From: Evernia prunastri
Lineage: Eukaryota; Ascomycota; Lecanoromycetes; Lecanorales; Parmeliaceae
Reading direction: 5' to 3'
Length of the DNA stretch: 64,000 bases
Assembly: GCA_003184365.1 (NCBI GenBank)
Contig: NKYR01000110.1
Location: 62,001 to 126,000, forward strand
The first letter of the stretch is position 1, and each line of letters opens with the position of its first letter. Position numbers and translations under genes: made by a program. Positions 1-11,918 of the stretch are shown piece after piece. Under the pieces are notes generated by a model. It saw only the letters and a list, made by a program, of their open reading frames with translations, searched no databases and was not told the origin of the DNA.

Positions 1-1418
1 ATTGGTGGGAGATAGGTAGATACGGTACGTACCTAGATGTTTTGCGTACTCTATGCAAAGACTGATCGGCATATTTTGCCAGTGCCGTGTTGCTTTTCTT
101 TCTTACACGGTTTGAAAAAGGTTGGAAGTTTGAAGCCTTCCATCATTTGTTAATTAATTCCACGCTTCCCATATGGTTCCCGTGCATCGTGCGACACATT
201 AAATAATAATTATTATTATTATTCCTTGTCGCCACGAGTTTCTCGGCTGGGCTGTAAGTTACGGCTCTGTTGGAAGGAATATTTTTTTAAAAAAAAACGG
301 TTTTTGTGTACAGTAAGATTTCCCGACCCTGCTGCAAGCCTGCAAGCCATCATGTAGGACCATTTGAATTATTCCAAATTCCACGGACCCAGATGACGAC
401 AGCGTGCCATTACAGGCAGTGGCATTTTCGTTCACTACACCAATCAGCCAGAAAAAGAAGAAAAAGGAAGCTTCTCTGCAGTAGAGCGCTGAAAACGGCG
501 CTGCAGGTGGAAGTGTCAGAGCCTCGTGAGTGGTCACAGGATTATATGTCTGTCTGTGTTGTGACAAGTACCTATACGGAGAATGAATAATGATGAATGG
601 ATGATGAATGAAAGACGATACATGATACATGATCGAAAAGTTAGAAAATGTTTGGAAGATAATATTAATACGTATGTAGATTGGAAATTCAGCAGTGACC
701 AGTCGTTAAGGAAATTCTGTCATTTTGTTAGTGGGGCTTTTTAAACTTCGAAAACAATAGTTAGAGTGAAGAAGAAGATGAAGATGAAGATGAATAACAA
801 TACTACTGATAATAATAAGTAATCGAAATATAAGTAGAGAAGAAAGAATAAATAGGCAAATAATAAGTAAGGTGATGATAAGTAATCGACTCCTGAGAGT
901 ATACCGTACGGTACCTTAGAGTACTCGTAGATTTAAATAATTCAATGGTAAACCCCCCCGTAACTATAAACTATAACGCTAAGGAAGAGCTGTTCCGGGT
1001 CCTCTGGGCCCTAAGAGTTTCTTAGATCCCCTATCCTATCCCAGAAAAACATTCCGCTCTCCAAACCTTTGAAACCACCCAGAAATAATAATAATACTAC
1101 TACCTAAGTTATCTTGCTTCACACTCTTAAGTTAATCATCTTCACATCACTTTCGCAAAGCCATCACCCTTCTTGCCCTTCCATACAAAGGACAAAGAAA
1201 GCCGCCCAGATCACAGCTTCCAATCAATCCCGCAACACTGGCACCTGATTTGACGACTCGGGATCGGCCGCATTTGCAGCAAACCAATCCGCCTAATTCA
1301 ACCACCCGGACAAAGGACACAAACATGCGAGATCGTGTCGCATCAAGAATCACCCGGATGCGATACTGTTGAACAAATTGTTGTCGCCCGTCGCGCCCAA
1401 ACGGGCGTTACTCCACCA
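1..1418. other. Intergenic, upstream of kinesin
   Basis: No recognisable gene. The stretch is AT-rich with short AAT/ATT runs (about 205-222) and GAAGAT-type purine runs (about 768-790). The few short reading frames have no family motifs. The last few hundred bases presumably hold the promoter and 5' UTR of the kinesin gene. I see no clear TATA box. Confidence 0.6.
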
Positions 1419-4400
1419 ATGGCCAGCTCACCGCCATCTTCCCCGCCTCCTGCACGACCAATGAGCGCAATCTTCCAGGCAAACAGGAGCCAGAGTCGGC
1501 TGAGTTATACCAGCAAGCAGGATGGAGGCAGCAGAAACTCAGACGAGGATGGGAGAGCAGCGGTCTCGGTCAAAGTTGGTATGCAGCTATTGATGACTCT
1601 GGGGTGGTACAGCACGCGTATGCTAATCTCTTATCACCGTAGCTGTGCGAATTCGTCCACCGCTGCGGCCCAATGATCCCGGCTTCGAAGTCATCCCTCA
1701 ACGCTTTCAGAGATCAATGGTCCACGACACCTCACCAACAAGCCTAGCGATCGAGTCACCACATGGGCAGAAACTGTTCGTCTTCGATAGGGTATTCGGG
1801 GAGGATGTTTATCAAGAGGGGGTTTGGCAATACGTGAATGAAAGCGTCGAGGCTTTCGTGCAGGGTTATAATGTGTCTGTTCTGGCCTACGGGCAGTCCG
1901 GATCCGGAAAATCCTATACGATGGGAACGTCGGGTCCTGCTGAGCAGAGTGATCCTCGACTCATGGGTAGGTTGAACCGATGGGCGGATTGATATCGCGG
2001 GATGCGGATCAGACAACCTTCCCTCCAGTGGGGCTCCGCTAATGCACGATTCGCTAGGTATCATTCCTCGAGCCGCCAGCGCGCTGTTCGAAAAGCTTGC
2101 TGGGCCACCAATACTGAGAAGAAGCGGATCTTCCGGTCTCCGCACACCTACTCGTTATTCAATGCACTCGACCGTGGGCCTAGCAGCTTTGGCAAAGGCG
2201 CAGGCGCAGGCAAATGAAGACAAGAATTGGCAGATGAAGGCTACATATGTTGAGGTTGGTTCTCGCACCTCGTGGCGCATCTGGCACTACTAAAAGGCGC
2301 TTCAGATATACAATGAGCAACTGCGCGACCTGCTGGTACCAGAATCGGTTCCTTTGGCCGAACGGACGGCCGTAGCTATCCGGGAGGACGTGAAAGGTCG
2401 AATTCTCCTGACAGGGCTCCACCAGGTCAACATCAATTCGATCGAGGATCTCTTGGCAGCTCTCAACCTGGGATCTTCGATTCGGCAGACGGACTCAACC
2501 GCAATCAACGCGAAATCTTCTCGCTCCCATGCAGTGTTTAGCATCAACCTCGTACAGCGAAAGAATAAGGCGCACACCCCCAGAAAAGACAAGAGGCTAT
2601 CGGTACCGATAGAGGCCATGACGGGGGCGGAAGACTGGGTAACGATTGACAGCAAGCTACATTTCGTGGATTTGGCTGGGAGTGAAAGGTTGAAGAATAC
2701 CGGTGCTTCAGGAGACCGTGCAAAAGAAGGGATAGCCATCAACGCAGGTCTCGCAAGTCTGGGAAAAGTGATTTCCCAACTTTCAAACCGGCACTCCGGC
2801 ACCCACATATCATACCGTGACTCCAAGCTTACCCGACTACTGCAAGATTCTCTTGGCGGTAATGCAATTACATACATGATCGCCTGCGTAACGCCAGCGG
2901 AGTTCCATTTAAGCGAAACCCTAAACACAGTGCACTATGCACAGCGGGCCAGGAACATCCAGAGCAAACCTCAGATTCAACAAATCTCGGACGAGAGTGA
3001 TAAGCAAGCTGTTATTGACCGTCTCAGAGCAGAAATCTCTTTTCTGCGCGATCAAATCAGTCACTCTGATCGCCGGGTGAATGCGCCTAACGAGCGAGGT
3101 GAGCGCCAGAATGAGCGGGAAATCGAGCTCGAGAACCATCTTCTCGATGTGCAGGAGAATTACACTGCCCTCGGTAACCGGCATGCGAAGCTCATCTCGG
3201 AGATCACCAAAGCAAGAGAAAATGAGTCTGGGGAGACTCCAATGCTCACAGAAGCGATCGGAGGCTCAGCAGTGGAGAGACTGAAGCGGTCAAATTCATT
3301 CGCCGAAGCAGTGGAGCACGTTGTACTTGAATATGAGAAGACTATCCAAAGCTTGGAAACGTCGCTTTCGAACACCAGATCTTCCTTGGCCACCACCGAA
3401 AGCACCTTGCTCGAGAAAGAGAATAAATGCGCCTACACCGAAAGTATGAATCAGCAACTTCAGACTCGACTGCAAAAGCTGATGGAGCGGGATGCGAACA
3501 ATGAGCAATATCTGCACAACTTGGAGGCGAAGCTCGATGGCCAAAGCTCCGGTGACGAAAAGTCTACAGCGCTTGTATTGGAACTGCGTAAGGAAATTGC
3601 TCGGATCCGTGAAAGCGAGTCTCAATGCGAGGAGTACATATCAACCTTGGAGGAGAAGCTCGCCGAGGCGGACCAAGACATGGAGCTCAAGCAGCGTGAG
3701 TTGGATCGACTTGAACATGTCGTTGAACGCCAGAGGAGCCTTGGGAAGCTTGATAATTTGCTGTACGAATTTGACCATCTTCAGACCAACGGCAACTTGA
3801 AAGAAACCCAAACTTCAAGCAAGCCTCTAACCAACGGAGTAGCAAAGTCCGCTACAGTTTCGACTCTTCAGGAAGCCTCAAACACAGCAATCCCTGAATC
3901 AGACGAGGAGGAAGAAATTCGCCTCCCATTGATGAAACAAAGCCCACCCCAACGGAACGGATTCCCGGAAACCAGAGCAGTTGAGACGGCAAGAGCCAGT
4001 CCCGCTTCTCATTCAGGTCCGGAGCACCAAGGTCTTGCGCAAGCCAGATCCAACGTCGTAGCTGACAAGCTCGAAGACGTCACCCAAGAGCTGTTCGATC
4101 TCCGGATTCAGCATGAGTCAACCGTGAGCGATTTTGACATGATGTCTGCAAAGTACGAGGAAGCATTACGGACACTCGCAGAGTTGCAAGATGCTGTTGA
4201 TGAAGCTCGTCACCCGGCTGCTGCAGAATCTGTCGCATCCCCAACATCGACTCGACCAACGTCTTTTTTAGGAGACGCGAGGGTGAATGGACTAAAAGAT
4301 GGGGGACAACTACCATCCTCGCGATCTCTATCATCGGAATTGTCCTTGGCTGGGGATTCAAGCACTTCGTTGGAGCCGTCAGCGGACGGCAGTCCCCTCA

Positions 4401-6775
4401 GGAAGATTACTCCTGGGGGTTGGAGTCGAATCTCACCTCGTGAAGAGTCTTTAATGCAAGAAGTGGATGAGTTGAAAAGGACCCATGTTGAGAAAGATGA
4501 AGGGCTGAGAACTTTGCACGACAGATATTCTGAGTTGCATGAGCTACATGGCCAAACGCTGGACCTCGTTGAAGAACTCAAAGCAGAGGTTCAGAAGGCA
4601 AAGCTGAACAACTCACAATCATCCACCTCATCTGTGATCAGGAGAAAATCCAGCCAAAATGTCATGACGATAGACCGTGCTCATCGTTCGTTCGCATCGC
4701 TCAGAAACATCGCCGCTGACAACCTTGATGACAAGCCTGATACCATGCAGAGCTTCGAGATCAATCTCAATACAGCAATGCACGAGCTTCATCAACGGTC
4801 GGAACGAGTACAGCTTCTGGAAGCCGAGCTGGCAACCTTGAAAAGGGAAATGGACGCAAAGGCGACAATGATATCTGGCCTCACTCGAGAACGTACTAGC
4901 ATGAAAGCATCCTCACCCATCGACATGTCCGTTGTATCTACTTTACACGATCAGCTGTTGCAGAACGAGACTCAGACGAGGATGCTGCAGGAAAGACATT
5001 CGAACCGGGAGCAGGAGTTGGTCGGCGAAATCGAATCACTAACAAGGTCCTTGGAAGAGGCAGAATCGGCCAAATCAGCTATGCCAGGGTTCTTCCCCGA
5101 AACCCCGGCTACATCTCTCGAATCGAATGATAAGCAGCTTGGCCACAATATGCAGCCACCGCAAGATTTTGCCAGACTGCAGGACGAAGTCTCTCAATGG
5201 CAGCAGAAGCACAAAACAGCCGTCGACTCTATGCAAGCATCCGAGAAGAGGTTCATTTCTACAATCAGCGACCTCGAGAGCACCTTGGCTAGTGTCGAGA
5301 TGATGCGTAAACAAGCTGAGGAGAAGGCTCGAGAGTCCGAATCCATCTCGGCCAATGCAGCAGATCTCGAAAACGAGAAAAACCATCATGTCCAAATTAT
5401 TAACTCTTTGATCAAAGAGATTGACGGGCAAAAGGCCACCATGGACTCACACGTTGATAAAATTACACGACTCGAGGAGTTGCAAGCAACTGCTCGTGAA
5501 CAAGTTGACGAGGCAGCACGCTTCAGAAGCGAGAATGAAAAGGAACTTGACTCGCATCGTAAACATATTTCAATGCTCGAGCGGCAGGTCGAAGAACATC
5601 AGTCCGCCGTTGAGTTTCACAGGCATGGTCTAAAATCTTTGCATGACTCACATTCACGCGAAGTGGATGCTTTGCGCTCAACAATCGGGGAGCATGCTGC
5701 AGTGAAAGCAGACTTGGACCGCAATTTCCAAGAAATGCAGGGTGTGAATAGCGCCCAAATCACCCGGCTTGAGACAGAGATCATCGATCTGAAAGGTCAA
5801 CTAGAGAAGGCGAACAGCAACCTTGCTGATGAGCTTCGGCAGTCTCAATTAAAGTACGACGAGATGGAACGACAACGCAATCATCTCCAGAGAGAGGTTC
5901 AGAATCTCAAGTCTGAGGTTGCATCAGCTGCGAAGTCGAATGAAACCAACATCGCTGAGCTGGAAGCGGTCAAATCCAAGAACGAGAGACTGCTGATTGT
6001 CAACGATGAGCTAGAAGAGCAGTTAAAGAACGCCTTCGACCAACACCAGGCCAGTACCAGTAGGCTGTCTATGCTGGCCAATAATCAATCCCAGATCAGC
6101 TTTCTCGAGAAACAACTGGATGCCTCCCGGGTCCATGTTGAGCAGTTACAGGTATGTCAATCCTCAACCATCATCTTCTTCACCTTATTGACTTTAGCAA
6201 AGGCACAACTGCGCGAACTGCACCAGCAAGCGCCCGAACGCTCCCTCTCAAACTCGAATATTCGCAAGAGCGGGTCTGTCACCACCCTTCCATCACCCCC
6301 ACCCGCCATCCCACTCCCCCCACTCCCTAGCTCCGTCACCTCCCCCACATCCGTCACCTCCCCCACATCCGCCACCTTCTCCCACCACCCGCCCAGCGTC
6401 CAAACCGCCGACCTCATCTCCCAACACAACGCCCACCTCGAAGAAAAGGACGCCCACATCAAACAGATGGAGAAGCACCTCTTCGCCGAAAAGCAGCTCA
6501 CCGCCACCCTCGAAGAAGCCCTCGTCGACCTCGAGGTGCAAGCGAACAAGACCAAGTTCGATATGGAAACCTGGAAGAAGAGGACATGGACGCTGGAGGA
6601 TGAGAATAAGGAGCTGCGGAAGGAGAGGAGCGGGGCGCGGTACAGCGTCCAGGCGGTGGAGGAGGAGAGGGACAAGAGGAAGGAGGCCGAGAGGGCGAGG
6701 GAGAAGTTGGAGGAGAGAATGAGGGCTGTGGAGGGGAAGAGGAAGAAGAAGGGAGGGGGGTTCAACTGCTTCTAG
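1419..6775 (+). CDS. Kinesin-4-like motor protein, long coiled coil
   Basis: Plus-strand gene of five exons: 1419-1578, 1643-1966, 2058-2254, 2306-6151 and 6203-6775, about 1,699 residues. The N-terminal motor has all nucleotide-site motifs: P-loop GQSGSGKS near residue 140, switch I NAKSSRSH, switch II DLAGSE, followed by YRDSKLTRLLQDSLGG. The motor sequence is closest to kinesin-4/KIF4-KIF21 types (ATP-driven microtubule motors). The rest is over 1,000 residues of heptad-rich coiled coil, a proline-rich linker (PPLPS, SPTSVTSPTS), more coiled coil and a basic tail ending GGGFNCF. Start chosen at 1419 (context CACCAATGG), although an in-frame ATG lies at 1335. Splicing of intron 1 restores VKVAVRIRPP, intron 2 GIIPRA, intron 3 YVEIYNEQL. 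The fourth intron (6152-6202, 51 nt) has no stop and keeps frame, so it could be missed; removing it gives LQAQLRELH. Motor identity is certain, subfamily likely. Confidence 0.9.
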
Positions 6776-7116
6776 GTCTCCTCTCATCTCCTCTCCACCC
6801 CCAATCCCAGGGGATAACGATAAAGAGAGAGAGAGATCCTTGCTATCCATCTTCCGGCATTCCACGGTGCTAATTTCGCATTTCCGATCTTTCCCCATCG
6901 TCATCACCATCTTCTTCTACTGTCCATATTCCACCACACGCCGCTCGGAGATACCCTTCCGGCCCCCCCTTTACCTACCTCTCTTCCACCATTCCTCACT
7001 TTTGTACCTATAACTCCCGTCACGAGCAATATCACGACGGCGCCTTGGGCGTTGCGGGTCGCTCATGGCTGAACCCTTTTTTTTTGCTCGCTTTGTTTTT
7101 GGGGCGTTTTCTCTCT

Positions 7117-7152
7117 GGACTCGGACTCGGACTCGGACTCGGACTCGGACTG
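7117..7152. repeat. GGACTC hexamer microsatellite
   Basis: Six consecutive near-perfect GGACTC units, about 36 bp, in the intergenic region after the kinesin gene. Confidence 0.9.
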
Positions 7153-7509
7153 GCTGATGGGCTGACTGGCTGGGCTGGCTTCTCGTGGCTGACGGGCAGA
7201 ACAAAACTTGCTCGTTAGATTTATTGGCGGAAAAATGGCATGCGCGCTTTTGTAATGTCTTAGCTTAGCTTTAGTTAGTGGTTAGGTAGATGGAATCAAA
7301 GCAGGGGGGGCTTTTTTGAGATGTTTGGTGTTGATGATGATGATGATAATGTGGTACTGATGGTTATGATAATGTTGTGATGATAATGCTATGATAACGT
7401 TTAATGATGACGTCTATAATAGCAGTGTTTATGCTAGTTGGCAGCAGGGTCGGCACGGTAGATGAGTGGACGGGGGAAGGGAGAAGGGAGAAAGGTGGAA
7501 AGGGAAAAG

Positions 7510-7562
7510 GGAAGGGAGGAAGGAAGGAAGGAAGGAAGGAAGGAAGGAAGGAAGGAAGGAAA
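7510..7562. repeat. GAAG polypurine microsatellite
   Basis: About 50 bp of GGAA/GGAAGGAA tetramers on the + strand, part of a longer purine-only tract starting near 7470. Confidence 0.9.
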
Positions 7563-7641
7563 GAAGGTAAGGTAAGGTAGGGTAAGGAAGAAAACTCGTG
7601 GTGTTCGTTTCCCCTTTTGCCAATGATCCCATCTCGGCCAA

Positions 7642-7665
7642 GGGGGGGGGGGGGGGGGGGGGGGG
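7642..7665. repeat. G24 homopolymer
   Basis: Uninterrupted run of 24 G on the + strand. True length is uncertain because homopolymers of this size are poorly sequenced. Confidence 0.85.
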
Positions 7666-8188
7666 TTTGTGAGTGCTGGTGGGAAGGGAAAAGGTGGTGG
7701 GAGGAGATGGATGGACGGAGCTGCGGTCGATTCGATCTTACCGTTTTGGGGGGGGGATGGATATGTATTGGCATGATTGGGGGAGGGGGGGAAATTCGTC
7801 TTCGTCCTCTTCTTCTTCTTCTTCTTCTCCTTCTTCTTCTTTGCTATCTCAGCAAGTGATGGCTCAATCGGTCGATTGATGGAACGAACAATAGACGTTA
7901 GAGGACGAGCAGCAAATAGTCAGCTTGTGACTTCATTCTTCCTCCTCTTTACCTGTCTCAGCAAGGTTTTTGGGTTAAAGGAATATATACACTTTTGTCT
8001 CCCACAAGGGTGGGTGGACATTAGTAGAAGCAGAAATGTTGAAACGAAATAAGGCTCTGCCCCCTCCTTAATGAATCTCGAGCGTTCCTCCTGCAAGCAT
8101 GAGTCGTAGCTAGATTAGAAAAACAGTGCTCCGCCTTTTTGAACACAAAATTGTTACAAACGTCCAAGGACGACCGGTCATCCTTGCG

Positions 8189-9550
8189 TTACATAGCGAC
8201 CACGTTCCCCTGGTACCTGTTTCCGCCGCTGGTGATGTCGATGCCCGTCTTGTTGAGCGTCTGGCCGTTGATGGGCCGACTGGCCGTCAGAACCTGCGAG
8301 CCCATCTTGGCGGGAGAATTGAACAGGACGGCACCCTTGCTGAGAAACGAGGGCGCATCCATGGAGGTGCTGATCCCCCCGGAGCTGAGATAGATGGTCG
8401 CGGGCTCGGAGAGGAAAGGCACGACGTAGACGTTGTCCGCGACACTGGAGGCGTTCTCGGGCAACGGCCACGCGTTGTCTGGGTAGGCGTCGTCGCTGGG
8501 GATGTAATCGACGGGCTGGGGACGGTAGAAGAAGAAGACGTCCTCTTCGTCTGCCGTGACGCTCACCGTGGTCTCGCCGGCTTTGAATGTTTTGATGAAG
8601 ATGGCGGACATCTTGAGGAAAGCGCTGTGGTCGAGATTGCCGTAGTAGTCGGCTTTGGTCGGTTGCATGAGTTCAGACTCGGGGGTGGTGTCTGCAGGAC
8701 CGATGTAGTGGGATTCGCCAAAGTCGTTCCAGGAGATGACCTCAATGTAGTCGGGCTTGAGCTTCAGAAGCTCCACCCAACGGTCGATGTAGATGTTGGA
8801 GTCTTGCGCGTTCAGCCAGTTGGTGGTGTCGGAGAGACGCTTGAAGAACCAAGGGGCGACGCCGGCCATCCAGGGTTTGCCGCTGCTGGAGTTGCGCGCA
8901 GCGGCGAAGGACTGGTCGACTGCAGCTTCTTCTGCGGCGGAAAGGGCAGGATGGACCCAGGTGAAGACACCTGCGCCACGGTCGGGGAGGGAGTACTCGT
9001 ATGAGCCGACTTCGCCGAGGGAGCCCGGGAGGAGGGTGACGGGGACGTTGATCTTGTCGACGACGTCGTTTTGCCAGTTCCAGCCGGGGGGGTTGACTTC
9101 AAAGGAGCTGAGGAAGATGTTGCCGGCTGCATCTTTGGCCTGGGCTTGGTGGTTGGCGTAGAAGTTGGTGAGGTTGACGACTTGGGCAACGTCGAACATG
9201 GTGGTGGTATCGATGGTTAAGAAGAGCTTGAAATCCAAGTTTGCTGCGGTTTGATAGAGGATATCGAGGTTGGTGGCGAAGATGGCAGCATTATCTGTGT
9301 AGTCAATGGCGAAGGCGTCAAAGCCGGCGTTTTTGGCCAAGTTGATGTCGGTGGTATAGTCTGGACTTGAGCTGCCGTTCAGACCTGGGGGTTGAAATTG
9401 GATCATGTAATGGGCGAAGACCATGGGTGTGGTGGCACGCTTGGCGAGGTGGGCGTGAGCGTGTGCGTGAGTGTGATGGAGACATGATATTGAGGTGGCG
9501 AAGCTGGTGAGGAGGATGCCGCACGCGGCTGCGATTGCTGTTGTGTGCAT
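8189..9550 (-). CDS. Secreted glycoside hydrolase family 71 (alpha-1,3-glucanase)
   Basis: Single-exon gene of 453 residues. GH71 enzymes (mutanases) hydrolyse alpha-1,3-glucan, a fungal cell-wall polymer, and act outside the cell in wall remodelling, sporulation or mycoparasitism. The family is recognised by VFAHYM near the N terminus, NAGFDAFAID, the KPWMAGVAPWFF region and the hallmark WNDFGESHYIGP. A signal peptide (hydrophobic to about residue 23) is followed by a histidine-rich propeptide, HHTHAHAHAH, and a Kex2-like LAKR site. I chose the ATG at 9550 because the upstream in-frame extension is only Ser/Phe-rich translation of a CT-rich leader. The C-terminal about 130 residues look like the beta-sandwich part seen in the family. 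The CT-rich tract on the coding strand just upstream (about 9,720-9,870) is a common promoter/5' UTR feature in filamentous fungi. Confidence 0.9.
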   Translation of the reverse strand: MHTTAIAAACGILLTSFATSISCLHHTHAHAHAHLAKRATTPMVFAHYMIQFQPPGLNGSSSPDYTTDINLAKNAGFDAFAIDYTDNAAIFATNLDILYQTAANLDFKLFLTIDTTTMFDVAQVVNLTNFYANHQAQAKDAAGNIFLSSFEVNPPGWNWQNDVVDKINVPVTLLPGSLGEVGSYEYSLPDRGAGVFTWVHPALSAAEEAAVDQSFAAARNSSSGKPWMAGVAPWFFKRLSDTTNWLNAQDSNIYIDRWVELLKLKPDYIEVISWNDFGESHYIGPADTTPESELMQPTKADYYGNLDHSAFLKMSAIFIKTFKAGETTVSVTADEEDVFFFYRPQPVDYIPSDDAYPDNAWPLPENASSVADNVYVVPFLSEPATIYLSSGGISTSMDAPSFLSKGAVLFNSPAKMGSQVLTASRPINGQTLNKTGIDITSGGNRYQGNVVAM

Positions 9551-10330
9551 TGTATCGCGGAATACTTGGTACTTTGGATGTCGGTATCTGGTGCTGCTTC
9601 TAGAGAAGGGAGGGAACAAAGGAGTGTGTATTTTTTTCGACCGGCGAGTGGTATGAACAGAAATGAGCGACTTGGGTGGTGGTAAGGACCGTAGGTTGAA
9701 GACTTGACAGTCTTGGCTTGGTGAAGAAGATGGTAAAGGTAGAGAAGAAGAAATGAAGAAACAAGACAAGAATTGAAGAAAAGGGAAGTGTGAAGAAAAA
9801 GAGTGAGAGTGAGATATAAAGAGAGTGGAAGAGGAAGAGGAAGAGGAAGAGGAAGAGAAGGAAAAAGTCACGAGTCACATAAGCTTACCGCCGATATGGA
9901 ATTACAGTACAGTACAGTAGAGTGATGCACGGTGAAAGGATTGCGCGAAGGACTTCCCCTTGTTATCTTTGAAACAGACCACTTCGGCTCCCTTTGTTCT
10001 GCGCCTGCATGGGAATCTCCGAATCATCTATTACATACACATACACTAATCTCACTAAGCAAAATTTAAGCTTTTGATCTCATGCAGGGGCTGGCAAAAG
10101 AATCATTCGGTTACCAATCAATTCCAATCTTAGCGCCCGCCCCTGCCCGCCTTGGCATGTAGAAGGCAATCATCTTACCGTGGTATCATGATTATCATGA
10201 TTATTGATTACATACGACTGGGGTTTTAAAATGAGACAATCATAATAATCATCAATCTCGAATATCATAAACCGGGATCCTTCCATCACAATACAGTTAA
10301 ATTCATATACCTGTCACCGCAAACAACCCA
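9551..10330. other. Divergent intergenic region GH71 / ALG2
   Basis: Shared upstream region of the GH71 gene (-) and ALG2 (+). It holds the pyrimidine-rich leader of GH71 (about 9720-9870 on the minus strand), a repeated TCATGATTA motif near 10,185-10,206 and AT-rich sequence. No gene. Confidence 0.6.
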
Positions 10331-11918
10331 ATGGAACGCAAGGTGAAGAAGCAGGAACACCCGACCTCTGCACCTAGTAAAACAAAGAATATCGTCTTCT
10401 TTCACCCTGACCTCGGCATTGGTGGCGCCGAACGTCTAATTATCGATGCAGCTGTCGCTCTCCAAAATCTGGGTCACAAGATTACAATCTTCACTTCTTA
10501 CCGTGATAAAAATCACTGTTTTGACGAAGCAAGAGATGGCACCCTCGACGTCCGGGTTCGGGGGAACTCGCTCATCCCTGCCACCATCCTTGGCCGCTTC
10601 AAAATCCTCTGTTCTATTCTAAGACAACTGCACTTGTTAGTGGCCATTACGTGGACCGGCGAACTGGCGAAGCTGAAGCCCACCGCTTTTTTCATAGATC
10701 AGTTATCCGCCGGCATACCCTTCCTGCGTTGGTTCTGGGAGGATCAGAAGATTCTCTTCTATTGCCATTTTCCGGATTTGCTCCTCGTGCAGGGAAGGAA
10801 GAGTTGGTATAAGAGGATATGGCGGATTGGTTTTGATTGGCTGGAAGAGTGGGGGATCAGAGGGGCTGATAGGGTGGTTGTGAATAGTGCCTTCACCAAG
10901 GGAGTGGTGGAAAGTATATGGGAGGGCCTTGGTGGTCAGAGAGGCATTGGGATTGTTTACCCTTGCGTTGACACCCAGGGTGAGGCAAGGGTTGAGGCAG
11001 ACAACAATCCCCTATGGAAGGACAAAAAGCTGTTACTAAGCATCAATCGATTCGAGCGAAAGAAAGACGTCGGCCTCGCGATCAAAGCATTCGCGGGCCT
11101 GGAGCCCAAGGACCGAGAGGGTGTAAGACTGGTCATTGCAGGTATGCCATCGAGCAGCCTCCCATCCCTTCGCTGGATACTGACCGAGCAAAGGTGGCTA
11201 TGACCCCCAAGTCCGTGAAAACGTGTCCTACCACCGCTCCCTCGAAACCCTCGCTACCTCTCTCTCCCTCACCCACGCCAAGACCAACACCCTCGTCTCC
11301 GCCCTCTCCATCCCTTCCTCCATCTCCGTCCTCTTCCTCCTCTCCGTCCCGTCCTCCCTAAAGTCCTCCCTCTTGAGCTCCGCTCGTCTCCTCGTCTACA
11401 CCCCCTCCAACGAGCATTTTGGCATCGTGCCTTTGGAAGCAATGCTGGCGGGCGTTCCAGTCCTGGCGGCCAACAGCGGGGGGCCGTTGGAGACGGTTTC
11501 AGATCCAGAAACAGGATGGTTGCGAGACGTGTCGAAGGTGGAACAGTGGACGGATGTTATGAAGAACGTTTTATGGCACATGAGCGAGGAGCAGCTGCAG
11601 CAGATGGGGGCCAACGGCAGGAGGAGAGTCAGGGAAGACTTCTCGAAAACGAAAATGGCAGCAAGACTGGACGAGGAGATCGAGGCTATGGTGCAAGGAC
11701 GGAGGGTCTTGGCCACCGAGCTGGCGGACGTGGCGCTGAGTCTACCCGTATTGGCAGGATGTCTCTTTACCATCGGCGCCGTGTTGCGGGCGGCTTATAA
11801 CACGCGATGCATCACCATGCTGGAGATGTCCCTGGGCTCGTTGCTCGTAGCGGTGGCATTTGCGGGCGTCGTGGGGGTTGTCTATCAACTGCGGACGCAT
11901 GAGTCGGCGTTTCGATGA
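10331..11918 (+). CDS. ALG2: ALG2: alpha-1,3/1,6-mannosyltransferase of N-glycan assembly
   Basis: Two exons, 10331-11141 and 11194-11918 (52-nt intron with an ACTGAC branch), 511 residues. Alg2 adds the second and third mannose to the dolichol-linked N-glycan precursor on the cytosolic face of the ER. It is a GT4-family enzyme with the GT-B fold. Seen here: N-terminal FFHPDLGIGGAERL, the Alg2 signature FYCHFPDLLL, the nucleotide-sugar E-x7-E motif in SNEHFGIVPLEAM, LLSINRFERKKD, and two hydrophobic C-terminal segments. Removing the intron restores VIAGGYDPQVREN, the family sequence at that point. Length is normal for fungal Alg2. This is an essential housekeeping gene with no sign of damage. 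Confidence 0.95.

Larger units (their letters stand above)
6776..8188. other. Intergenic with dense low-complexity DNA
   Basis: Tail-to-tail gap between the kinesin and the GH71 gene. It is rich in simple repeats: GGACTC hexamers (7117-7152), GAAG/AAGG purine repeats (about 7510-7562), a G24 run (7642-7665), further G runs near 7748-7790 and TTC repeats (7798-7842). Reading frames here are translations of these repeats and are not called as genes. Confidence 0.7.

Noticed and set aside
7364..7774. Minus-strand frame rich in Pro/Leu/Phe/Ser
   Set aside because: It is the translation of the polypurine and homopolymer repeats.
8126..9004. 292-codon plus-strand frame opposite the GH71 gene
   Set aside because: Antisense shadow of a GC-rich coding region; the GH71 motifs are on the other strand.
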